NCBI RefSeq assembly: GCF_039541075.1
Contig: NZ_BAABFN010000020.1
Location: forward strand, 71,918-135,917
From: Compostibacter hankyongensis
GTDB taxonomy: Bacteria > Bacteroidota > Bacteroidia > Chitinophagales > Chitinophagaceae
Direction of reading: 5' to 3'
Length of the DNA: 64,000 bases
The position numbers and the translations under genes are program-made. How positions within the stretch are numbered: position 1 is the first letter of the stretch; each line of letters opens with the position of its first letter. Below are positions 33,358 to 42,295 of this stretch, piece by piece. Below the pieces are notes generated by a model. That model did not search any database. It was given only the letters and a program-made list of their open reading frames with translations, and was not told the origin of the DNA.

Positions 33358-34536
33358 ATGCCGTATCTGAATCTGATATCCTTCTGTTGCAGCTGCCTGC
33401 TTTCCGCTTTTTCCGGTCTTTTGCCGGGGCCGGCGGCCGGGCCTGCCGTGATGAGCCTGCCGCAAACGCAGGGCGACACCCTGAGCACCATCGATCTTTC
33501 GGCAGATACGGCAAGACAGGTGATCGTGGCCCGCGGGACGGCGACGGTATACCAGGGACAGCCCACTACCGTACTGCTGCCGGACGGAAAGACCCTTTAT
33601 GCGGTATGGACCTACGGGCACGGCGGGGTCTGCGGACCCATGAAGCGCAGCACGGACGGAGGAAGAACCTGGTCGCCCCTGCTGAACGTTCCCGAAAACT
33701 GGAAGACCGTAAGCAATTGTCCGGCCATCTACCGCCTGCCGGACCCTAAAGGCCGCTACCGGCTGTTTGTATTTGCCGGTCAGGGGCCGGACGGAAGCAT
33801 GTACCGCGCGTATTCGGAAGACGAAGGGAAGACCTGGTCGCCGATGCAAAGCGCCGGTCTGCAGCCAAGCGTGATGCCCTTCTGTACCATCCGGCCCGTC
33901 GACGGCGGAAAGCGGCTGCTGGCGATGACCAACCTCCGGCGCCCGGGTGAAAAAAAGGAAGCCAAATCCAACGTAGTGGCCCAGAGCATTTCGGATGACG
34001 GCGGCTTTACCTGGAGCAAATGGCGGATCGTCCTGGACCTGCCGGGTCTTAAGCCCTGCGAGCCTACGCTCGTGCGCTCTCCTTCGGGAAAACAGCTGCT
34101 TTGCCTGATACGGGAAAATGATAAGCACGTTTCGCTGTATATGACCAGCGATGACGAGGGTCGCACCTGGTCCGCCGCCCGGCCTCTGCCGGCGGGACTG
34201 TGGGGCGACCGGCACCAGGCCGCTTATGCGCCGGACGGACGCCTGGTGGTCGTATTCCGCGATACGGGAACAGGCAGCCCCACCCACAAACACTTTGTAG
34301 CCTGGGTAGGCGCCTATGACGATATTATAAAAGGAAGACCGGGGCAGTACCGGCTGAAGCTGCTGCATAACTACAGGAGCTGGGCCGACTGCGGATATTC
34401 CGGTCTGGAGGTCCTTCCGGACGGCACCTTTGTCACCACTACCTATATTAAATACCGCCCGGGTCCGGAAAAAAATTCGATCATAAGCGTGCGGTTCAAT
34501 CTGAAGGAAACAGACCGCCTGTATCAACATCAGTAA
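33358..34536 (+). CDS. Secreted BNR-repeat / sialidase-like protein
   Basis: 392 residues. A signal peptide covers about 1-28 (ISFCCSCLLSAFSGLLPGPA). The mature part is a six-bladed propeller with Asp-boxes STDGGRTW, SEDEGKTW, SDDGGFTW and SDDEGRTW. The standard FRIP/YRIP arginine motif of GH33 is not seen (its place reads YQGQPTTVLLPDG), so it may be a sialidase relative acting on another glycosidic bond, or a carbohydrate-binding propeller. Conserved C-terminal features are GDRHQAAYAPDGRLVVVFRD and CGYSGLEVLPDGTFVTTTY, typical of Bacteroidota exo-alpha-sialidase-like proteins. Confidence 0.75.
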   Translation: MPYLNLISFCCSCLLSAFSGLLPGPAAGPAVMSLPQTQGDTLSTIDLSADTARQVIVARGTATVYQGQPTTVLLPDGKTLYAVWTYGHGGVCGPMKRSTDGGRTWSPLLNVPENWKTVSNCPAIYRLPDPKGRYRLFVFAGQGPDGSMYRAYSEDEGKTWSPMQSAGLQPSVMPFCTIRPVDGGKRLLAMTNLRRPGEKKEAKSNVVAQSISDDGGFTWSKWRIVLDLPGLKPCEPTLVRSPSGKQLLCLIRENDKHVSLYMTSDDEGRTWSAARPLPAGLWGDRHQAAYAPDGRLVVVFRDTGTGSPTHKHFVAWVGAYDDIIKGRPGQYRLKLLHNYRSWADCGYSGLEVLPDGTFVTTTYIKYRPGPEKNSIISVRFNLKETDRLYQHQ

Positions 34537-34565
34537 TCTCACTTTTTATTTTTTATCACTCCATC

Positions 34566-36242
34566 ATGATGAAGAATTATCTTGTCGCATTGCTGTTCAT
34601 GGTAGCTTGCTGCTCCTGTGATAAAATACTTCCGGAGCTGCTCGGAAGGCTTCCGCACCACGGGAATGAGGATGCGGACACCGTAGAAACGAACCTCGCC
34701 CGTACCGCTACGCTCAGCACCGTGCATCCCGCTCTTTTTAATACCCGTTTTGTGAAAAATGCGGCCGACGGAGACGGGGGTACAGATGCCGACAGCGCCT
34801 GGGCGCCCAACCTTGCGCCCGTCAATGCCGGCAGTCCTGCCCTCATGGCCCTGAGCTGGAACAGGATGGTGTCGGTGGATAGCATTGTGATCAAGTGGTA
34901 CAAGAACTGGTACTTCACACAATATACCTTCGCTACCTGGACGGATCCGCAGCCCCTGAAGCTGGCCGCCCCGCCGCCGCCCTTTCCGCATACGGATGTT
35001 TATACCGGCGGGGAAGACGGATACTTTGCTTACCGCATCCCCGCGCTGCTGGTCTCCGGACAGGGTACCGTGCTGGCCTTCTGCGAGGCCCGGAAAGACG
35101 ATGCGGGCGATAACGGCAACATCGATCTCGTCCTGAAGCGCAGCTTTGACGACGGTGTTACCTGGCAGCCACAGCAGCTGCTTTACGGTGACGGGGACAA
35201 TGCTACGATCGGGAACCCGGTTCCGGTCCTGGACCGGAATACCGGCGATATCTTTATCATCTTCTGCCGGAATGCCCAGCAGGTGTTTTATATGAAAAGC
35301 ACCGACGACGGCGTCACCTTTTCCGCCCCCGTGGACATCACGGCAAGCGTGACCGCCCTGTGCAGTAACGCGGGCTTCAACTGGAACAGGGTGCTGACGG
35401 GTCCGGGACATGGCCTGCAGACGGCTTCAGGGCGGCTGATCATACCGCTCAAGCCTTCCGGTCCGCTGCAGGATGGCGCCACCCGGCGGGTGGGGGTGAT
35501 CTATAGCGACGATCACGGCGTCACCTGGAAGCCCGGCGGCATAGTGCCCCCATCGATCGGCGAGATGAGCGAGAGCACCGCATTTGAGACCGCCGACAGC
35601 ACGCTGGTGCTGAACATGCGCTGGCATGACGGTCTTTACCGGGCGGTGAGCAAAAGCGCCGACGGCGGTCTTTCCTGGAGCGATCCGGTGGCCGATACCG
35701 CCCTGCCCGACCCGGTCAATCAAGGCAGCATCATCCGTTATTCCGGGAACCCTTCAGACCGGCGCGTCTTGTTTTCCAACCTGAATCACCAGGTAACGGG
35801 AACGGCTAATCGTAACCGGCTTACGGTAAAGCTGAGCAACGACGACGGAGCGTCCTGGACCAAGTCGCGACTGATCGTACCCGGTCCTTCGGGATATTCT
35901 GATCTTGCCGTGACCCACAGCGGAAAATGCCTGGTCTTCTTTGAACGGGGAACGGAGATCTATTCTGAAAAGCTTACGCTGGCCCGTATCGATATGAACG
36001 AATTCAACCAGGCTGATCCGCCGGAGGGAACAGACCGGTATGATGTTAAGCTGGCGAAAGAATACCCTTCGGATCCCGCCTGGCACGAGCAGCTCCGGGT
36101 TACCGGCAACACGCAGACCGGCAGCCGTACCCATGTATTTTCCAGTCCACTGCATACGAAAAGCCTGCTGCTGTATGTGGACGGGGTACACCAGACGGGA
36201 AGCATGGTTTATCTCCAGGAGATAGAGGTATGGGGGAAATAA
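34566..36242 (+). CDS. Exo-alpha-sialidase (GH33) lipoprotein
   Basis: 558 residues. The N-terminus MVACCSC gives a lipobox-type export signal. After a discoidin-like beta segment (about 40-130) comes a full GH33 domain: YRIPAL with the substrate-binding Arg (about 153), ARKDDAGDNGNIDLVLKRS (Arg/Asp of the active site), Asp-boxes SFDDGVTW, STDDGVTF, SDDHGVTW, SADGGLSW and SNDDGASW, and the nucleophile pair Glu/Tyr region FERGTEIYSEKLTLARI near the end. It should release terminal sialic acid at the cell surface. A C-terminal strand region (VDGVHQTGSMVYLQEIEVWG) resembles a binding module. Its TAA overlaps the next ATG. Confidence 0.93.
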   Translation: MMKNYLVALLFMVACCSCDKILPELLGRLPHHGNEDADTVETNLARTATLSTVHPALFNTRFVKNAADGDGGTDADSAWAPNLAPVNAGSPALMALSWNRMVSVDSIVIKWYKNWYFTQYTFATWTDPQPLKLAAPPPPFPHTDVYTGGEDGYFAYRIPALLVSGQGTVLAFCEARKDDAGDNGNIDLVLKRSFDDGVTWQPQQLLYGDGDNATIGNPVPVLDRNTGDIFIIFCRNAQQVFYMKSTDDGVTFSAPVDITASVTALCSNAGFNWNRVLTGPGHGLQTASGRLIIPLKPSGPLQDGATRRVGVIYSDDHGVTWKPGGIVPPSIGEMSESTAFETADSTLVLNMRWHDGLYRAVSKSADGGLSWSDPVADTALPDPVNQGSIIRYSGNPSDRRVLFSNLNHQVTGTANRNRLTVKLSNDDGASWTKSRLIVPGPSGYSDLAVTHSGKCLVFFERGTEIYSEKLTLARIDMNEFNQADPPEGTDRYDVKLAKEYPSDPAWHEQLRVTGNTQTGSRTHVFSSPLHTKSLLLYVDGVHQTGSMVYLQEIEVWGK

Positions 36243-37192
36243 TGACAAAACCTAACGCTTATATGGAACATTTGGTGGCAATGGATCAGGATTTATGCAA
36301 GTACCGTCCGCTGAGCCGTATCATCTGTCACGATGATTTTGACAAGGGCATGTGCGGGTGGATGGACCTTCATCCCAATTATGTCGGAAAGAACTTTAAC
36401 ACCCTCCGGTACAGCCAGGTGGATAAAACGCAATGGGGCCCCGTTATGCTCAGCTCGGCGAGCTTCCGGCTGGCGGGTACCCACGGCTCGATGAATGGCA
36501 CCTATTCCCTGAAGCTGTCTACGCGCCCTATCGCAAACGGCTATACGGAAGCGCCGGCCCCGGGGAGCCTTTCCCATGGGATCAAAAGGCTGACCACGCA
36601 TCTTCCGGAAGGACGGAGGCAGTTTGAAATGTGGTATGCCTATACACCCGAGCAGGACCGGGAAGGGCTGAGCGAGGAATCCGTGCGGGCTTTCGGGGTC
36701 TTTTTTGACATACAGGATGAAGCGCACCGGTATTTTATCGGGGCACGTTACCTGAACGCTGTGAACGGTAAGGCGGTAAAAAGATGGCAGGTCTTCCGGG
36801 CGGCAGATGTGACCGACCTGGAGTGGGCCTATGGGGTGGAGAACGACTGGTGTAAACGCGGTATAGACGCCATGTGGTACGGCAGAAGACGGCCGGACGG
36901 TTCCACAGACGGGTTCGAGTGGGTGCCGGGCGGGAGCCAGGAGCTGTGCTATAACGAAAGCGATGACAAGATCAACTGGAACTACCTGCGGCTCCTGATC
37001 GATACCAAAACAAGGACCTATGTGGAGCTGCAGTCGGGTAATACCGTATTCGATCTGCGGGGTATGGCGCCTACGCTCACCGCTCCCTATGCCAAGATAA
37101 AGGGGCTTTTCAATCCGGGCATCTGGGTTGAGAACGACCAGAACAGGCGCGTTTTCTTTTATGTGGATTCTGTTGTAATCTCCGGAGAGTAA
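36242..37192 (+). CDS. Unrecognised beta-rich protein without signal peptide
   Basis: 316 residues from the ATG at 36242, which overlaps the sialidase stop (TAATG); coupled translation is likely. No signal peptide or membrane helix is visible. The sequence is rich in strands and aromatic residues (HDDFDKGMCGWMDLHPNYVG, FEMWYAYTPEQDREGL, FGVFFDIQDEAHRYFIGARY, NWNYLRLLIDTKTRTYVELQ, VFFYVDSVVIS), the look of a jelly-roll or concanavalin-type carbohydrate-binding fold. It may belong to an uncharacterised DUF; I do not assign one. A cytoplasmic product within a glycan-degradation operon is unusual. Confidence 0.6.
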   Translation: MTKPNAYMEHLVAMDQDLCKYRPLSRIICHDDFDKGMCGWMDLHPNYVGKNFNTLRYSQVDKTQWGPVMLSSASFRLAGTHGSMNGTYSLKLSTRPIANGYTEAPAPGSLSHGIKRLTTHLPEGRRQFEMWYAYTPEQDREGLSEESVRAFGVFFDIQDEAHRYFIGARYLNAVNGKAVKRWQVFRAADVTDLEWAYGVENDWCKRGIDAMWYGRRRPDGSTDGFEWVPGGSQELCYNESDDKINWNYLRLLIDTKTRTYVELQSGNTVFDLRGMAPTLTAPYAKIKGLFNPGIWVENDQNRRVFFYVDSVVISGE

Positions 37193-37200
37193 GTTTTTAT

Positions 37201-37536
37201 ATGAGACATTTTTATGCATCGGCAGTAGAGCGCCGTATCGTGATCACAGATGAGCTGGCCTCGCATCCTATGGAAGCAGGCTGGGCCGCTGAAGCTATCT
37301 TTTTTCTCATCGTCGAGGAAGTCAACGGAGAAAACACCCGGCTCCAGGCCAGGGTAGAGATCTCCGCAGACGGGATCAACTGGATCCCCGAGGGCACGGT
37401 TTTTCCCCCGATCGATGCTCCCGGCCATTACTTCGCCAGGGTAAGCCACTTCGGCAACTGGTTGCGGGTAAGCGGAGAAGTAAGCGGAGCGGAGTCTTCC
37501 GTCAGGCTCTCGGTCCATCTCCATCTTAAGGAATAG
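37201..37536 (+). CDS. Small unrecognised beta-sandwich-like protein
   Basis: 111 residues, 9 bases after the previous gene. No signal peptide. Alternating strands such as ARVEISADGINWIPEGTVFP, DAPGHYFARVSHFGNWLRVS and SSVRLSVHLHLKE resemble the small beta-sandwich repeats that decorate secreted or phage proteins. Probably works with the preceding protein; function unknown. Confidence 0.5.
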   Translation: MRHFYASAVERRIVITDELASHPMEAGWAAEAIFFLIVEEVNGENTRLQARVEISADGINWIPEGTVFPPIDAPGHYFARVSHFGNWLRVSGEVSGAESSVRLSVHLHLKE

Positions 37537-37660
37537 CCATCGTCTGTGCCGCAGGGGATAGATGGTGCAGCGGATCAGATGGAAGCATGCGGGCGGGGCT
37601 TACCTCGCCTCCTGATAAACAACAGTCTCGATACCCCTCCGGTGTTGTCAGACTATTGAA

Positions 37661-37705
37661 ATGCAAAGTGTTTATTGAGACCTTTTGAAAAGAGTGTACG
37701 AACGA
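37661..37705 (+). repeat. Decayed copy of the dispersed GCGCAGC repeat upstream of susC
   Basis: GCAAAGTGTTTATTGAGACC then TTTTGAAAAGAGTGTACGAA resembles the copy at 8655-8690 (GCAGCGCTCATCGAGACCTT). It lies 25 bases upstream of the susC start and so may have been recruited into the leader. Confidence 0.35.
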
Positions 37706-37729
37706 AATAAAAATGACAAATATTAACAG

Positions 37730-40729
37730 ATGAAAAGGATAAAACTACTCCATTTCCTGGCCCTGGCCTTTATCTGTATTTCGATGCAGGCCGGCGCACA
37801 GCAGCGGACAACCCTGTCCGGTACGGTCACCAACGACCAGCAGGAGAAGATGCCCGGGGTTACCGTAAAGCTGAAGAATACCAATACCGGTACGGTGACC
37901 GATGAGCAGGGGCGGTATTCCCTGCCCGTAACCGCTTCGGAAGGCACGCTCGTGTTCTCCTTTCTGAATTACGCCACGCAGGAGGTAGCCATCGGCGGCA
38001 GGAGCCGTATCGACATCGTACTGAAGAACGAGGAATCGAAACTCGATGAGGTTGTCGTGGTCGGATACGGCACCCTGCAACGCAAGGACGTGACCGGCGC
38101 CATATCATCGGTTACGGCCAAAGACCTGGAGAATCAGCCCGCCATGACGCTGGAGCAACTGATGCAGGGAAAAGCTTCGGGCGTTCAGATCACCCAGACC
38201 ACCGGCGCTCCCGGCGGCCAGATCGAGGTGAGGATCCGCGGAGCCAGCTCCATCAATGCGGGGAATGAACCTTTGTATGTGATCGACGGCGTGCCGTATT
38301 ATAACGGCAGCCAGGATCCGGACGGCACTTCCTATGGTACCACCACACCCACCAATGCACTGGCCTCGCTTAACCCAAATGACATCGCATCGGTGGATAT
38401 ACTGAAAGACGCCTCTGCGACCGCCATCTACGGATCAAGAGGATCCAACGGCGTGGTGATCATTACCACCAAAAGAGGCAAGGCCGGGGGGATGCGGGTT
38501 AACTATAACGGCTATTTCGGCGTTCAGCAGGTGGTCCGGAAAGTAGACGTGATGAATGCCTCCCAACATGCCGCTTTCCTCAATGCCTGGGCGGCGGCAA
38601 ACAACAACCCGATTCCTTTTCCCCATCCGGACAGCCTGGGCAAAGGCACCGACTGGCAAGATGAGATCTTCCGGCCTGCCGTGATGCAGAACCACCAGGT
38701 ATCGATGTCCGGAAGCATGGGCAAAAGCCGGTACTACATCTCCGGTAACTTTTATGACCAGGAAGGTATCGTGATCAATACCGGGATGAAAAGATATACT
38801 TTCCGGGCCAACTTTGACCAGGATATCAGCGACAGGCTCACCGTCAGCGAAACCTTTGCCTACAGCAAAACAGACAGCAAGTCCGTCCCCATAAACGGGG
38901 CCGGAAAGGGGAATGTGCGTTCGGCAGGCGAGCGGGCGCTCCTTACTTCCCCGATACTGTCGGTCTATGACAGCAAAGGCGAGTTCAATACTGTGCCCTG
39001 GTATGGCGCCACAAAGTTCGAAAACCCCGTAGCTTCCCTGCAAACTACTTACGGCAACCTGCAGCGGGATAATGTTACGGGTAACATCACGCTGTCCTAT
39101 AAGCTGCTGGACGGACTGGTTGCCAAATCGCTGGTGGGCGTCAACATGACCAATACGGACAACAAGGAATATTATCCGAGAAGCACTACGTATATCGGGG
39201 GCGTACTGGGAGGGCTGGGTTTTCTGGCCAACCGTCGCGTCAGCAATGTGCTGAATGAAAATACCCTGACCTACAGCAAAGTGATCAGCAAGCACAAGTT
39301 CGATGTGCTGGGGGGTATGACGACGCAGTCCGAAAAAGACTTTTCCGCTACCAATCAGCCGACGCTGTTTCCCGATGACCGGCTGGGGATCAATAATATC
39401 GACGGCGCTACCGGCGTGCCGATGGTGAGCTCGCTGAAGACCCAGTGGAGCCTCGTGTCGTTTATCGGCAGGGTGAACTACCAGTATGCCGGGAAATACC
39501 TCCTGACCGCCAGTATCAGGGCCGACGGCTCCTCCAAGTTTGCCGACGGGCATAAATGGGGCTATTTCCCTTCGGTAGCCGCAGGATACCGTTTGTCGGA
39601 AGAGAAATTCATCAAGCAGCTCGGCCTGTTCGATGATCTTAAGCTGCGGGTGTCCTACGGAGTCACCGGCAACCAGGAGGTGGGCAGCTATCAGTCCCTG
39701 CCCCGGCTGGTTACGGATGCCAGCTATATCGTGGGCGGCCAATTGCTGTCGGGCGCAAGGCTGACCAGCCTGGCCAACAGGGATCTGACCTGGGAGGAGT
39801 CCAAGCAGCTGGATGTCGGGCTGAACGCATCTTTCCTGCACAGCCGGATCAATGTGGGATTCGATTATTACAAGAAAAGGACCGAGAACCTGCTTTTCAG
39901 CATCGACATACCGGCCACCTCGGGCTATGGCAGCAGCAAGGCACTGTTCAATACGGGCTCCCTGTACAACCGGGGCTTTGAGGTCGACCTGTCGGCAGCG
40001 CTGCTTACACATGACTTTAAGTGGGATCTCTCGGCCAACTTCTCCAGGAATAAATCGGTGCTTACCTCGCTGGGAGAATCTCCGGGCACGACTACTTTAT
40101 TTGTAGGCTATGCCCCCGGCACCAAGCTCGGGCAGGTTTACCTCGGCGTCTTCCACGATCAGAAGGAGATCGATGCGTATGGATTGCAGCCCGATGCCAA
40201 ACCCGGCGATATGAAGTTTGCCGATACCAACGGTGACGGTAAGTTTACCGGCGACGACCGTTTGCCTATCGGCACGCCCATGCCCAAGTATATCTTTGGG
40301 GTGACCAATACTTTCAGCTACAAGGGATTTGACCTGACGGTCTTTGTTGAATCCTCGGTAGGCCGGAAGGGCGACGACATCGATCTGCTCAATGATCCTA
40401 CCGACCTCACCAGCAACAAGTACAAAAAGTTTGTGAACATCTGGACGCCGGAAAATGCGGAAACCGCCACGGTGCCGGGACCGGGCGTGAGCAACTATTC
40501 CTATTCCACTTTCGATATCGTGGACCGGTCCTATTTCAAGCTGCGCAATATCAGGCTGAGCTATACTTTTCCCCATAGCCTGATCCCTTTCCTGGGATCC
40601 ACGGCGGTCTATCTTTCCGGGGAGAACCTGATCACCATTTCCGATTATCCCGGATTTGATCCTGAGACGGGCAGTGTGGGCTATCCCACCACGAAGACCG
40701 TTGTGCTGGGTCTGAATATTGGTTTTTAA
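37730..40729 (+). CDS. SusC/RagA-family TonB-dependent receptor
   Basis: 999 residues. Signal peptide (LLHFLALAFICISMQAGAQ), carboxypeptidase-like domain (GTVTNDQQEKMPGVTVKLKN, about 28-105), TonB-box-like region KLDEVVVVGYGTLQ (about 105-118), plug with GKASGVQITQTTGAPGG, IRGASSINAGNEPLYVIDGV and ASATAIYGSRGSNGVVIITT, then a long beta-barrel ending in VLGLNIGF with a terminal Phe. With the next gene it forms the outer-membrane pedal-bin importer for oligosaccharides, here most likely sialylated glycans or their products. Confidence 0.96.
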   Translation: MKRIKLLHFLALAFICISMQAGAQQRTTLSGTVTNDQQEKMPGVTVKLKNTNTGTVTDEQGRYSLPVTASEGTLVFSFLNYATQEVAIGGRSRIDIVLKNEESKLDEVVVVGYGTLQRKDVTGAISSVTAKDLENQPAMTLEQLMQGKASGVQITQTTGAPGGQIEVRIRGASSINAGNEPLYVIDGVPYYNGSQDPDGTSYGTTTPTNALASLNPNDIASVDILKDASATAIYGSRGSNGVVIITTKRGKAGGMRVNYNGYFGVQQVVRKVDVMNASQHAAFLNAWAAANNNPIPFPHPDSLGKGTDWQDEIFRPAVMQNHQVSMSGSMGKSRYYISGNFYDQEGIVINTGMKRYTFRANFDQDISDRLTVSETFAYSKTDSKSVPINGAGKGNVRSAGERALLTSPILSVYDSKGEFNTVPWYGATKFENPVASLQTTYGNLQRDNVTGNITLSYKLLDGLVAKSLVGVNMTNTDNKEYYPRSTTYIGGVLGGLGFLANRRVSNVLNENTLTYSKVISKHKFDVLGGMTTQSEKDFSATNQPTLFPDDRLGINNIDGATGVPMVSSLKTQWSLVSFIGRVNYQYAGKYLLTASIRADGSSKFADGHKWGYFPSVAAGYRLSEEKFIKQLGLFDDLKLRVSYGVTGNQEVGSYQSLPRLVTDASYIVGGQLLSGARLTSLANRDLTWEESKQLDVGLNASFLHSRINVGFDYYKKRTENLLFSIDIPATSGYGSSKALFNTGSLYNRGFEVDLSAALLTHDFKWDLSANFSRNKSVLTSLGESPGTTTLFVGYAPGTKLGQVYLGVFHDQKEIDAYGLQPDAKPGDMKFADTNGDGKFTGDDRLPIGTPMPKYIFGVTNTFSYKGFDLTVFVESSVGRKGDDIDLLNDPTDLTSNKYKKFVNIWTPENAETATVPGPGVSNYSYSTFDIVDRSYFKLRNIRLSYTFPHSLIPFLGSTAVYLSGENLITISDYPGFDPETGSVGYPTTKTVVLGLNIGF

Positions 40730-40746
40730 TTTTTAAAGCCTGAGCA

Positions 40747-42231
40747 ATGAAAAAAATAACCGGTTTCTTACTGACGATATTATTACTGAGCTGCTTTTCC
40801 TGTAAGAAGTTTATCACCGAAAAGCCATACAGCTTTTTGTCACCCGCAAATTACTTTGAGGATGGCAACGATGCTTATGCCGCCCTGCTGGGCGTTTACA
40901 GCGGGCTCGGCGAAAACTCCTATTACTCCAGGTTTATGTTCCTGGTGCCGACGCTGATCTCCGATGAAAGCGTGACGATCACCGGCGATGCAGCCTCAAA
41001 GCAGATGGACGCGCTGAGCTATTCTTCGACGCTGAGCTCTTTTCTTACCCTGTGGCGCGCCATTTATGTGGACATCATGCGGGCCAATGTCGTGATCGGC
41101 AGGGTACCCGGCGTTCCGATGGACGAGGCGCTCAAGAAACAGTATATTGCCGAGGCAAAATTTCTGCGGGCGCTGAACTATTTTAACCTGGTCCGGTTCT
41201 GGGGCGAGGTGCCGCTGGTCAAGGATGAGGTGGAGAAGCTGGAAGACGCCTATGTCGGAAGAGCTTCCGTGAAAGATGTTTATGACTTTATAATTCAGGA
41301 TCTCGAGGATGCAAAGGCGGTGCTGCCGGACAAGAATCCTGACGGCCGCGCCGGCAAAGGATCTGTAACCGCCCTGTTGGCCAAGGTGTATCTTACGCGC
41401 GCCTCTTCTGAAGCGGCGCAGGAAGGGGATTACAAAAAATGCGCTGACCTTTGCAAAGAAGTGATCGGCATGTCTGCATTTCATCTGATGGACGATTTTC
41501 AGCAGGCCATAGGCGCGAATCATGAGTTTAACCCCGAGTCGTTGTTTGAGTGGAACGGGGACCGGGAGATCGGGGGCAGCTTTACCAGTGCAGCCCAGTT
41601 TGCCCTGCCCAGCGGCGTCTATGGCCTGGTTCCGGAGAATGCGACAGGCGAAAGCTGGTTCGGCGGCGACCGGGATTTTTACAACAGCATTAGTGATCAG
41701 GATTACCGTAAGGCATCCACCTTTATCACCAGCGGAAAGGATATCGATGGTAACGACCTGTATTATACGAGCTGGCCTTTTCCATATCCCAGCCCTGCCC
41801 GGAAATTTATCAACCCCGAATCCACTACCCGGTCCGGCTATGCCTTCGGGACCAATTATGTGGTGCTCCGCCTGGCAGATGTTTACCTGATGCGGGCGGA
41901 AGCATTGAATGAAATAGGCGGTCCCGGTACGGAAGACGCCTATGCGATGATCAATGCCATCCGGGCCCGGGCGCGGCATGGCAATGGCAGCTCCGTATCG
42001 GACTACCCCGCCGATCTGTCCGGTCTTTCCCAGGCGTCGTTCCGGGATAGCGTACTGGAAGAAAGAAAGGTAGAGCTGGCCTACGAAGGGCATCGCTTCT
42101 TTGATCTGATCAGGACCAAACGGCTGCTTTCCGTATTGCCCAAGGCCAAGGAGAAGCATTACCTGCTGCCGATACCCAATACGGAGATCCTGCTGTCGAA
42201 GGGCAAGCTCACCCAGAACACCGGATGGTGA
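40747..42231 (+). CDS. SusD/RagB-family glycan-binding lipoprotein
   Basis: 494 residues, 17 bases after susC. The lipobox is LLSCFSCKKF. TPR-rich helices follow with AKFLRALNYFNLVRFWGEVP, the SusD core motif, and the C-terminus has RLADVYLMRAEALNEIG and ERKVELAYEGHRFFDLIRTK. It is the surface lid of the SusC transporter and binds the glycan. The ligand cannot be read from sequence; the locus points to sialoglycans. Confidence 0.95.
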   Translation: MKKITGFLLTILLLSCFSCKKFITEKPYSFLSPANYFEDGNDAYAALLGVYSGLGENSYYSRFMFLVPTLISDESVTITGDAASKQMDALSYSSTLSSFLTLWRAIYVDIMRANVVIGRVPGVPMDEALKKQYIAEAKFLRALNYFNLVRFWGEVPLVKDEVEKLEDAYVGRASVKDVYDFIIQDLEDAKAVLPDKNPDGRAGKGSVTALLAKVYLTRASSEAAQEGDYKKCADLCKEVIGMSAFHLMDDFQQAIGANHEFNPESLFEWNGDREIGGSFTSAAQFALPSGVYGLVPENATGESWFGGDRDFYNSISDQDYRKASTFITSGKDIDGNDLYYTSWPFPYPSPARKFINPESTTRSGYAFGTNYVVLRLADVYLMRAEALNEIGGPGTEDAYAMINAIRARARHGNGSSVSDYPADLSGLSQASFRDSVLEERKVELAYEGHRFFDLIRTKRLLSVLPKAKEKHYLLPIPNTEILLSKGKLTQNTGW

Positions 42232-42295
42232 CCGGCTCCGGCCGGCCGCTGCTGATCATATAAGACCGTTGACCGCTTATACCGCTATTGCCGAC

